Assembly: GCA_903895475.1 (NCBI GenBank)
Contig: CAITUF010000128.1
Location: 1-22,696 of the forward strand
Length of the DNA stretch: 22,696 bases
Reading direction: 5' to 3'
DNA from: an uncultured Opitutia bacterium
Lineage (GTDB): Bacteria > Verrucomicrobiota > Verrucomicrobiia > Opitutales > UBA953
Part shown: piece by piece, positions 1 through 6,323 of the stretch
Position numbering within the stretch: the stretch's first letter is position 1
Layout: each line of letters opens with the position of its first letter
Position numbers and translations under genes: made by a program
The notes under the pieces: model-generated
Databases searched by the model: none
What the model saw: the letters and a program-made list of their open reading frames with translations, nothing else
What the model was told of the DNA's origin: nothing

Positions 1-576
1 ACCAACTGGCAGCGGCTGTTCCAGAAATTGGATACGCGGTTCGCTGCGGACGAACTCTAGCCACGCGCGGGCCGTGGCGAGGTCCAGTGCAGCGTTGGCA
101 TCCAGTCGCAACTCACCATCGAAGCTCGCGAGTGCGCTGCGAATATCGCTGATCGTGGTTTCCGGTAGGATTTTCACTTTCAACGTGCGGAAGCCGGCAG
201 CGTTTTTCTTGGCGAAGTCCTGGGGGTCATCCGTCACCAAGCCGGCGCAGGGTAGGCTACCCCCGAAAGCGGCGATGGCATCCCAGTGGCGGCAAGAACT
301 CAGTGCAGCTGCGAGGCACGGCAGTTGTGGCGAGGCTCCGACGACGGCCGTGAGATGGGACAAACTCCCTTGTGCAGAGTGGAGGACTTCGATGGCTGCC
401 TCGATCGTTTCCGTCGGGAACCCCGGCCAAGGGGCGACCTCGCCGTAGCCTATACCTAGTTCGGAATGGGTCTGAATCAGGATGCGTTCGACGGCTTCGA
501 CCGGGCCCATGCCCGTCCGCAAGGGACGCCGAAAGCGCCGCCTGACCCGCTTGAACCCGAATTTGCCGTCCTTCAT
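1..576 (-). CDS. menC: o-Succinylbenzoate synthase (enolase superfamily), 3' end cut by the window edge
   Basis: The reading frame is open from an ATG at 576 to base 1 (192 codons) with no stop, so only the N-terminal part is present. OSBS dehydrates SHCHC to o-succinylbenzoate in menaquinone synthesis in the cytosol. The N-terminal capping domain carries a GYGEVAPWPGF stretch (about residues 43-53), which resembles the GWGEISPLPGF stretch I recall from E. coli MenC. The barrel begins with the K133-x-K135 pair; its second Lys is the expected acid/base residue. The metal ligands D159 (in LRLDAN) and E186 (in FLEQP) follow. The third metal ligand and the second catalytic Lys lie outside the window. 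It is divergent from the IMP dehydrogenase gene. A GGA stands about 11 nt before the ATG, a weak ribosome-site candidate. Other family members (muconate lactonising enzyme, N-acylamino acid racemase, dipeptide epimerase) are possible, but the PGF segment favours OSBS. Confidence 0.77.
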   Translation of the reverse strand, partial: MKDGKFGFKRVRRRFRRPLRTGMGPVEAVERILIQTHSELGIGYGEVAPWPGFPTETIEAAIEVLHSAQGSLSHLTAVVGASPQLPCLAAALSSCRHWDAIAAFGGSLPCAGLVTDDPQDFAKKNAAGFRTLKVKILPETTISDIRSALASFDGELRLDANAALDLATARAWLEFVRSEPRIQFLEQPLPVG

Positions 577-618
577 AGGCCGATAGTTCCTTAAATAACC
601 CTCCGCCGCAAAAACAAA

Positions 619-647
619 TTGCCAGCGCGCAGGGGTCTCCCTAACAC
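619..647 (+). promoter_or_regulatory. Candidate promoter of the IMP dehydrogenase operon
   Basis: TTGCCA at 619-624, a 17-nt spacer and TAACAC at 642-647 resemble a sigma-70 promoter (5/6 match at -35, weaker at -10). Transcription would begin near 654, giving a leader of about 16 nt before the ATG at 670. This also argues against starting the protein at the in-frame TTG at 619. It is inferred from sequence only. Confidence 0.35.
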
Positions 648-669
648 CCTTTGGGGAAACCGACCTGCT

Positions 670-2244
670 ATGGCCTCCTCTAAAAACAAGGGCCGCGTTT
701 CCCTCGACGAACGCTTTTATCTCTCCGCGGACAAGTTCTTCTTGGCCAACGCGGGGTTGGGCCTGACTTACGACGACGTCTCGCTCGCCACCCGCTACTC
801 CGAGGTCCTGCCGCGGATGACGCGCTTAGACTCCTCCCTGTCCGATGCCCTCACGCTTTCTTTGCCCATCCTGTCCTCGGATATGGATACGGTCACCGAA
901 CACCGTATGGCCATCGCGATGGCCCTGAACGGTGGACTTGGGCTCCTGCACTACAACATGAAGCAGGAAGAGCAGGTCGCCGAGGTCCGTCGCGTGAAGA
1001 ACCACATTCACGGGATGATCGGCGATCCCGCCGTGGTTTCCCCCGAGCACACCATCGCCGAGGTCCTGCTCCGCATTGAGGCCGATGGCCTGGCGTTTAG
1101 TACTTTCCCGGTCGTTGGTCGCGACAACACGCTCCTCGGTCTCCTCCCTGGTAGCGCCGTCAAAGAACGCCACGGCCAACGTAAGGTCGCCGAGGTCATG
1201 ATTCCACGCGACAAGGTCTTCTCTGTTTTCGAGAAGGATCTGGGGAAAGATCCGATTGCCAAAGCCGATCGCCTGTTCTCCGAACACGTCGGCCAGAACA
1301 AGCTCCTCGTCGTCGACGCCAAGAACCGCCTGCGTGGCCTGTTCACGCTGAGCGACATCGAGCGCATCTCCGAAGAATCCCGCGCACACGTCCGCCCGAC
1401 CCGCGACGCCGACTTCCGCCTCCGCGTGGGCGTGGCCGTCTCGGTTCCACGGACCCCCGAAGGAGAAATCGACCGCGAGCGTTTCTTAGCTCATACCGCC
1501 GCCTTGGTTGCCGAAGGCGCCGACGCCCTCGCTGTTTCCACCGCCCATGGCCATACTAAGGGCGTGGGCGACGCGATTCGCCTCCTCCGCAAGCAGCATA
1601 AGGGCATCACCCTCATTGCTGGTAACGTCACGAGCGGCGACGGCGTCGCTTTCCTCGCCGATGCCGGCGTCGATGCGGTCAAGATTGGTCAAGGCCCTGG
1701 TTCTATTTGCACTACCCGCATCGTCGCGGGGGTCGGCATCCCGCAACTCACCGCCTTGTACGTCGCCGCGCAGGCGGCCAAGCGCAAGGGTGTCCGGATC
1801 ATTGCTGACGGCGGCATCACTAAGAGCGGCGATATCGTTAAGGCCCTGACGTTGGCCGATGTCGTCATCCTCGGCGGCCTCCTCGCTGGCTGTCGCGAAG
1901 CTCCGGGCAAGTTGATGGAGATTAACGGGAAAACTTATAAAGAATACCGCGGCATGGGTTCCCACGAAGCCATGCGCAAGGGTTCCGCTTCCCGTTACGG
2001 CCATTCCGCCGCCGGTAAGTTCAATAAGGTCGCTGCCGAAGGGATTGAAGCCCTTAAGGAGGTCTCTGGTTCGGTCGACCAGGTGCTCGGCACCCTCGCT
2101 GGCGGGGTCCAGAGTGGCCTCGGTTACCTCGGCGCCCGTAATTTAACGGAACATCGGGCCAACGCCCGTTACATTAGGGTGACCCCGGCTGGTCAACGTG
2201 AGGCGGCCCCCCACGACGTGATTGAAATTAAGGCCGGTTCCTAA
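670..2244 (+). CDS. guaB: IMP dehydrogenase with CBS domain pair
   Basis: 524 residues. IMPDH oxidises IMP to XMP with NAD+, the committed step of guanine nucleotide synthesis in the cytosol. The barrel is interrupted by a CBS pair (about residues 110-235) and resumes with a GPGSICTTR loop carrying catalytic Cys347. The catalytic flap Arg-Tyr pair (R442-Y443 in SASRYGH), the ADGGI motif and a GMGS segment are present, as in the family. ATG 670 was chosen over the in-frame TTG at 619 because the extra 17 residues are not family-like and 619 lies in the likely promoter. Oddities: the usual IDTAHGH/DSSHGH motif reads VSTAHGH, with Ser290 where an Asp is expected, and the IMP-phosphate segment reads LGGLLAG rather than GSxLAG. 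The latter resembles GMP reductase, but the retained Arg-Tyr pair supports IMPDH. The gene for a repeat protein follows after 15 nt. Confidence 0.9.
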   Translation: MASSKNKGRVSLDERFYLSADKFFLANAGLGLTYDDVSLATRYSEVLPRMTRLDSSLSDALTLSLPILSSDMDTVTEHRMAIAMALNGGLGLLHYNMKQEEQVAEVRRVKNHIHGMIGDPAVVSPEHTIAEVLLRIEADGLAFSTFPVVGRDNTLLGLLPGSAVKERHGQRKVAEVMIPRDKVFSVFEKDLGKDPIAKADRLFSEHVGQNKLLVVDAKNRLRGLFTLSDIERISEESRAHVRPTRDADFRLRVGVAVSVPRTPEGEIDRERFLAHTAALVAEGADALAVSTAHGHTKGVGDAIRLLRKQHKGITLIAGNVTSGDGVAFLADAGVDAVKIGQGPGSICTTRIVAGVGIPQLTALYVAAQAAKRKGVRIIADGGITKSGDIVKALTLADVVILGGLLAGCREAPGKLMEINGKTYKEYRGMGSHEAMRKGSASRYGHSAAGKFNKVAAEGIEALKEVSGSVDQVLGTLAGGVQSGLGYLGARNLTEHRANARYIRVTPAGQREAAPHDVIEIKAGS

Positions 2245-2259
2245 TACACTTACATCCTC

Positions 2260-3174
2260 ATGCTCGCTTTCTTTCGTCACCTTATGGTCTTCCTGCTCGG
2301 CGCACTCGTCGGGGCCGTGGCCATTTTGTTCTTCCTCCCGACCTTTTCCGCAACCTTCACAAATACATCGATGGGGGCTGTGGCGAAGGTCGAAGAGCCT
2401 GCCAAGCCCGCCGAGCCCGTGGCCAAGGTTGAGGAACCAGCCAAGCCTGCTGAGCCCGTAGCCAAGGTCGAAGAGCCCGCTAAGCCGGCTGAGCCCGTGG
2501 CGAAGGTCGAAGAGCCAGCCAAGCCCGCTGAGCCCGTAGCCAAGGTCGAAGAGCCTGCCAAGCCCGCCGAGCCAGCTAAGCCGATGGTTGACGAGCCTGG
2601 TAAGCCGGCCGACCCCGTGGCCAAGACGGAACCAAAGCCGAAAGCCGACTCTGGCCAAAAGCTGGATTACACCGCGCTCAATGCCCGCCCCATTTTCTGG
2701 CCACCCTCGGTCCTCGTGACGACCGCGACCAGTGCGGCTCTGATGGAAAAGGGCAAGAAGGTCGCCGACATTCCCTTAGCGGAAGCGGACGTTCTGCAAA
2801 TCTCTAAAGTGCTCGGTGACGGCACGCTCGAAGTGCGCGCGCAAGGCCTCAAGTTTGAAATCGACCAGAAGCTCACGGACTTCGAAGCCGGCGTCCGCCG
2901 CAAGATCGCCGAACTCGCCGATAAGGGCAGCACGATTCCCGCGCCCTACAAGACCGACCGTCCTTACGTCCCGCCTATCGCCCCTCTCCCCACCGCCCCA
3001 GCTCCCGTCGAGAAGCCGACTCCGGCCGTGACCGAGAAGCCGTCGCCAGCTCCAACGACTAAGCCGCCGACGCGCTCTAAGGACACCTTGGATGATAAGA
3101 TGAACTCCCTCTTTGGCCGTAAGTTGACTCCTGAGGAATCTGCTGAAGCCGCTAAGAAGAAGCCTGCCAAGTGA
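2260..3174 (+). CDS. Membrane-anchored protein with five 13-residue KVEEPAKPAEP repeats
   Basis: 304 residues, not a recognised family. One N-terminal hydrophobic helix (about 7-27) should anchor it in the inner membrane. Residues 41-105 are five consecutive exact 13-residue copies of VAKVEEPAKPAEP, followed by a decayed copy. This charged, Pro-rich spacer is followed by a folded-looking region (about 135-225) whose pattern, ending VLGDGTLEVRAQGLKFEI, recalls SH3-like wall or periplasmic modules (inference). A second Pro-rich linker (about 235-275) and a Lys-rich tail follow. Such a rod could span the periplasm, like TonB-type Pro/Lys linkers, but no TonB C-terminal domain is visible. Start ATG 2260; ATG 2284 is also possible. 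There is no Shine-Dalgarno site. It lies 15 nt after guaB and its stop overlaps the xth start, so the three are probably co-transcribed. Confidence 0.75.
   Translation: MLAFFRHLMVFLLGALVGAVAILFFLPTFSATFTNTSMGAVAKVEEPAKPAEPVAKVEEPAKPAEPVAKVEEPAKPAEPVAKVEEPAKPAEPVAKVEEPAKPAEPAKPMVDEPGKPADPVAKTEPKPKADSGQKLDYTALNARPIFWPPSVLVTTATSAALMEKGKKVADIPLAEADVLQISKVLGDGTLEVRAQGLKFEIDQKLTDFEAGVRRKIAELADKGSTIPAPYKTDRPYVPPIAPLPTAPAPVEKPTPAVTEKPSPAPTTKPPTRSKDTLDDKMNSLFGRKLTPEESAEAAKKKPAK
2380..2574 (+). repeat. Five in-frame 39-bp tandem repeats encoding identical 13-residue units
   Basis: Units lie at 2380-2418, 2419-2457, 2458-2496, 2497-2535 and 2536-2574. All encode the same 13 residues, but the DNA copies differ at many third codon positions (gtg/gta, gcg/gcc, gaa/gag, cct/cca/ccc, gct/gcc). 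The protein repeat is therefore better conserved than the DNA. A degenerate continuation follows to about 2630. Confidence 0.95.
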
Positions 3175-3938
3175 GTTCAGCCAAAATCTTTTCATGGAAT
3201 GTGAACGGGGTCCGTTCAGCCCTCGGTAAGGGCTTGGCGGAATTCATCGCAAAAACGGCGCCCGACGTCCTTTGCCTCCAAGAGACGAAGTGCGAGACGG
3301 TCACGGCGAGCACGCTGGGCTTGGCTTTCCCTCACCAGTTTTGGCATGAAGCCGAAAAGAAAGGCTACTCCGGAACGGCTATTTTATCCAAGACCGCCCC
3401 GTTGTCCGTCGCGACCGACTTCCCTGGCGATCACCCGCGCGAAGGCCGCGTCGTCACCGCTGAATTTGCCGGCTGCTATGTCCTGAGCGCCTACGTCCCT
3501 AATTCGCAGCGCGAACTGGAACGCCTCGACTATCGCCTGCAGTGGGATGCGGATTTCCGTAAGTACCTCGCAAAGCTAGCGAAGAAGAAGCCCGTCGTCG
3601 TCTGTGGTGACCTCAACGTCGCCCACGCCGAGATCGACTTGGCGAACCCCGCCACCAATCGCCGCAACGCTGGCTTCACGGACGAGGAGCGCGAATCCTT
3701 CGGGACGTTGCTCAATGATCATGGCTTCACCGATACCTTCCGTGCCCAGTTCCCGAAACTTGCGCAGCGTTATAGCTGGTGGAGCTATCGGCCAGGTATC
3801 CGCGCCCGCAATATCGGTTGGCGCTTAGATTACTGCCTGACTTCGGATGGCCTAAAATTCACACAGCCCGAGATTCATGATCAGGTCACGGGGTCGGATC
3901 ACTGCCCAGTCTCGGTGCAGGTGGACGCGACGCTCTGA
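3171..3938 (+). CDS. xth: Exodeoxyribonuclease III / AP endonuclease
   Basis: 255 residues, the usual length for this exonuclease-endonuclease-phosphatase fold enzyme of base excision repair, which cleaves 5' of abasic sites and trims 3' blocked ends. Visible family motifs are WNVNG with N10, LQET with metal ligand E38, GDLNVAH (Asp and Asn catalytic residues), the GWRLDY segment and the C-terminal GSDHCP with the catalytic His. The start is GTG 3171, overlapping the TGA of the preceding gene (GTGA), which suggests translational coupling. No in-frame ATG would keep the SWNVNG strand. The last 53 bases overlap the convergent DUF3592-like gene. Whether it is a full exonuclease III or mainly an AP endonuclease cannot be told from sequence. 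Confidence 0.93.
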   Translation: MSSAKIFSWNVNGVRSALGKGLAEFIAKTAPDVLCLQETKCETVTASTLGLAFPHQFWHEAEKKGYSGTAILSKTAPLSVATDFPGDHPREGRVVTAEFAGCYVLSAYVPNSQRELERLDYRLQWDADFRKYLAKLAKKKPVVVCGDLNVAHAEIDLANPATNRRNAGFTDEERESFGTLLNDHGFTDTFRAQFPKLAQRYSWWSYRPGIRARNIGWRLDYCLTSDGLKFTQPEIHDQVTGSDHCPVSVQVDATL

Positions 3939-4413
3939 GTGCCTCGCTTAGTCGCTGCGCAAACAAGAGGATGGTCGTCACCGCGGCCGAGAGGAAGAAT
4001 ACCAGTGGCCCAATCCAGATGAGGTCTGGATCGGCCGGCCACACTTCAGCTGCCTCGCCATTCGGTTTTAGCGCGTAGCGCACCGGCAGTTCCGCCCCTG
4101 GAGCAAACGACCGCCAGACAGTCTGAAGTTCGCCTTTCTGCGCCTGTCCGCGGTCATCGGTCCAAGTGACGAGGTAGTAGGTCTCCGTCCGCTGGCCGTC
4201 TCGGTCATGAAGGATGCGCACGTCCCGGCCTTGAATCGTCGCCTTCGCCGGTTCGTGGACGAAGAAACCTTCGCCGATCATCGGCCAGACATAGACTGAG
4301 ACCGCGATGAGCACCGCGACCCCGACGGCGAGGAGGGCCACCGACAACCAAAGCCGGAGTAGGGTCGGCGTCTCTTCCGGCGGGGGACCTTCGATGAACG
4401 GTTCTGGCTGCAC
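3886..4413 (-). CDS. Small two-helix membrane protein, DUF3592-like
   Basis: 175 residues. A hydrophobic helix near residues 21-45 is followed by an extracytoplasmic stretch of about 80 residues, and a second helix lies near 133-155. The pattern (helix, TYYLVTWTDDRGQ strand, a PVRYALKPNGEAAEVWP segment, helix) is the layout I associate with DUF3592 proteins, whose function is unknown. The likely start is GTG 4413, three bases after the stop of the peptide transporter gene, so the two should form one transcript. Its 3' end overlaps xth by 53 bases on the opposite strand. A role tied to transport is possible but not shown. Confidence 0.65.
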   Translation of the reverse strand: MQPEPFIEGPPPEETPTLLRLWLSVALLAVGVAVLIAVSVYVWPMIGEGFFVHEPAKATIQGRDVRILHDRDGQRTETYYLVTWTDDRGQAQKGELQTVWRSFAPGAELPVRYALKPNGEAAEVWPADPDLIWIGPLVFFLSAAVTTILLFAQRLSEALRASRPPAPRLGSDPTP

Positions 4414-4416
4414 GCC

Positions 4417-5934
4417 TTAGTGGTGTTCCTTCCCCATCAAGTGACGCACCCACGGCACGAGCGCTAGCAACACGACTGCCACGATGCCCACGACGAGGGC
4501 TTGATTGCTAAAGAAACTCGCCAGTGCGGCCGGGTCCTTTGAAGAGAACCCAGCCGATAGCGTACCCGAAAGTTTATTGCCGAGCGCCGTCGCCAAGAAC
4601 CAGACGCCCAGGACGAGGCCAGTGAGCCGCGCAGGCGCTAGTTTACTCATCGTGCTCAAGCCGACCGGGCTGAGGCACATCTCGCCGAGTGTCTGCAGGA
4701 AGTAGACGCCGACCAGCCACCAGGGGCTGACCTTGCCCGCGACGATGCCTTGCGCGGCCGGCACCATGAGCGCAAAGGAGAGCCCTAGGAAGATGAGCCC
4801 AAAGACGAACTTCAGGGCAACCGAGGGCTGGCGCGTTCCGAGCGCGACCCACAGCCATGCGAAGATCGGGGCCAGGGCGATCACGAAGAGCGCGTTGACG
4901 GATTGGAACCACGAGGAAGGGAAAGGCTGACCGAGAATCTCGGTGCGCGTGAGTTCATCCGCGAATAACGTCAGGGTCGTCCCCGCTTGTTCGAAGACCG
5001 CCCAGAATAGGACGGCCGCGATGAAGAACACGCCGATCGCCGCGATGCGTTTGCTATCGTCGTCCTTCCGGATGACCCCGAAATACAACACGACGAGGAT
5101 CGGCAGAGAGTAGATGGTGTAAGCGAGCCAGACGTATTCGTCCGACTTCATCATCAAGTAAAGCAGGGCGATGGTGCCGAGGGTGACGAGCGCGAGGCGT
5201 TCCCACGGGCGCCGGAGGTGTGCTTCGGGAGCGTCGCCAACATGGCTCACCCAGTTGAGCCGGCGCACGTAGACCCACATGCCGAGCGTCATGCCGACGC
5301 CGGCGGCGCCGAAGCCCCAATGCCACGAGTGGGCTGGATCAAAGCCCCAGCCCATCAGGATTTCTTTGAAGCCCGCGTCTTGCGCGAGGTAGCCGGTCAC
5401 CAGCGGCGCGGCGAAGGCACCGATGTTGATGCCCATATAGAAAAGCGAGAAGCCGGCATCGCGGCGGGCGTCGCCGCGGGCGTAAAGTCCGCCGACGAGC
5501 GTGCTGATACTTGGCTTGAGCAAGCCGGTGCCAACCGCGATGAGGATGAGGCCCAGGTAGAAGGCCGGTAGGGAGTCCAGTACGAGGGTATAGTGTCCGG
5601 CGGTGATGACGAAGCCGCCGATTAGGACCGCTCGCCTAGCCCCGATAAAGTTGTCGGCGATGAACCCGCCGAGGATGCAGAGCATGTAGCTCGCCATGAC
5701 GTAGTTGCCGTAGACCGACGCGGCTTGCTGCTGGTCGAAGCCCAGGCCGCCGGCAGCCATTGGGGCGATCATGAAAAGCATCAACAGGGCGCGCATCCCG
5801 TAGTACGAGAAACGCTCCCAGAGTTCGGCGAAGAAGAGGTTACTCAGTCCCTTGGGGTGGCCGCCAATGCCCCCGGTGTGCATTTCCTCTGGGACGTGGG
5901 GGGTCGAATCCGGGACAGGGAGGGGGGTCTTCAT
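4417..5934 (-). CDS. Proton-coupled oligopeptide transporter (POT/PTR family, MFS)
   Basis: 505 residues from ATG 5934. POT proteins import di- and tripeptides through the inner membrane with protons. The first helix carries the family ExxERF(S)YYG signature (AELWERFSYYG), whose Glu and Arg residues couple proton movement. About 12-14 hydrophobic segments follow, with the usual GFIADNFIGARRAVLIGG loop after helix 2 and a GTGLLKPSISTLVGGLY segment. The helix near the C-terminus with GEMCLSPVGLSTMSKLAP is also family-typical. An upstream in-frame start at 5985 would add 17 residues; it was rejected because that part overlaps the probable -10 box (TATAGC, 5944-5949) and lacks family character. 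The transcript continues into the DUF3592-like gene. Substrate range cannot be read from sequence. Confidence 0.92.
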   Translation of the reverse strand: MKTPLPVPDSTPHVPEEMHTGGIGGHPKGLSNLFFAELWERFSYYGMRALLMLFMIAPMAAGGLGFDQQQAASVYGNYVMASYMLCILGGFIADNFIGARRAVLIGGFVITAGHYTLVLDSLPAFYLGLILIAVGTGLLKPSISTLVGGLYARGDARRDAGFSLFYMGINIGAFAAPLVTGYLAQDAGFKEILMGWGFDPAHSWHWGFGAAGVGMTLGMWVYVRRLNWVSHVGDAPEAHLRRPWERLALVTLGTIALLYLMMKSDEYVWLAYTIYSLPILVVLYFGVIRKDDDSKRIAAIGVFFIAAVLFWAVFEQAGTTLTLFADELTRTEILGQPFPSSWFQSVNALFVIALAPIFAWLWVALGTRQPSVALKFVFGLIFLGLSFALMVPAAQGIVAGKVSPWWLVGVYFLQTLGEMCLSPVGLSTMSKLAPARLTGLVLGVWFLATALGNKLSGTLSAGFSSKDPAALASFFSNQALVVGIVAVVLLALVPWVRHLMGKEHH

Positions 5935-5954
5935 CGGGCTGGGGCTATAAGAGA

Positions 5955-5992
5955 CAGGCAAAGCCCGCCTAGGCAGGCAACGCATTTGCCTG
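5955..5992 (-). promoter_or_regulatory. Nested inverted repeat upstream of the peptide transporter
   Basis: An 8-bp perfect inverted repeat (5955-5962 and 5985-5992, CAGGCAAA/TTTGCCTG) encloses a near-palindrome, GCCCGCCTAGGCAGGC, at 5963-5978. It ends 20 bases before the transporter ATG. As DNA it could be a regulator site. As RNA on the minus strand it could fold into two stacked stems. I do not recognise a known family. Confidence 0.45.
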
Positions 5993-6008
5993 AAACCCTA
6001 GGCTGGCG

Positions 6009-6036
6009 TTGACAATGCCCCCCTCGCCCGTAACTT
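6009..6036 (+). promoter_or_regulatory. Candidate promoter of the feo operon
   Basis: A perfect -35 TTGACA at 6009-6014, a 16-nt spacer and TAACTT at 6031-6036. Transcription would begin around 6043, inside the Fur box, leaving a leader of only about 16 nt before the GTG at 6060. The position fits repression by Fur. Confidence 0.5.
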
Positions 6037-6037
6037 C

Positions 6038-6054
6038 TTGAGAACCATTCTCAA
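6038..6054 (+). promoter_or_regulatory. Fur box of the feo operon
   Basis: TTGAGAACCATTCTCAA is a perfect 7-3-7 palindrome. Read as TGAGAAC-C-ATTCTCA, it matches the classical 7-1-7 Fur operator form in all but one arm base. It sits just downstream of the -10 box and 5 bases before the feoA start, a position where iron-loaded Fur would block initiation. It also lies in the divergent region shared with the peptide transporter. Confidence 0.75.
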
Positions 6055-6059
6055 TAAGC

Positions 6060-6323
6060 GTGACCCCGCTGTCCCAATTACTGCCCGGCCAATACGGCAA
6101 ATTGACGTCCCTCAATCCTGAGCGGTCGGTGGATCAACGTCTCATGGCCCTCGGGCTCCTCCCAGGGATGGTGCTTAAGTTGGTTCGCAAAGCCCCCTTA
6201 GGTGACCCGTTGGCGATCGAGTTCGCGGGTCAGGTAGTGAGCCTCCGCCTGACCGAAGCCCAGACTATCATCATCGATGTGGCCGCGGATTGTCCCATCC
6301 AGCGCCCCCGCCCCCAAGCATGA
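6060..6323 (+). CDS. feoA: FeoA, small SH3-like ferrous iron transport protein
   Basis: 87 residues, usual for FeoA, a cytosolic SH3-like partner thought to act on the FeoB G-domain. The family pattern is clear: LSQLLPGQYGKLTSL, then QRLMALGLLPGMVLKLVRKAPLGDPLAIEF, then a VSLRLTEAQTIIID strand. The start is GTG 6060, since no upstream start fits between it and the Fur box and the family N-terminus begins here. There is no Shine-Dalgarno site. The stop TGA overlaps the feoB ATG (ATGA), so the two are likely translationally coupled. Iron repression by Fur is indicated by the operator directly upstream. Confidence 0.9.
   Translation: MTPLSQLLPGQYGKLTSLNPERSVDQRLMALGLLPGMVLKLVRKAPLGDPLAIEFAGQVVSLRLTEAQTIIIDVAADCPIQRPRPQA

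Noticed and set aside
670..2244. GMP reductase (GuaC/GuaB1 type) instead of IMP dehydrogenase
   Set aside because: The LGGLLAG loop is GMP-reductase-like, but the flap Arg-Tyr pair typical of IMP dehydrogenase is kept. Dehydrogenase remains the better call, with the oddity reported separately.
2380..2574. Noncoding minisatellite
   Set aside because: The units stay in frame, encode identical residues, and vary mainly at third positions, so the selection is on protein.
2143..2658. A low-complexity frame on the - strand (Gly/Leu-rich) over the repeat region
   Set aside because: It is the complement of the KVEEPAKPAEP repeats and crosses two real genes.
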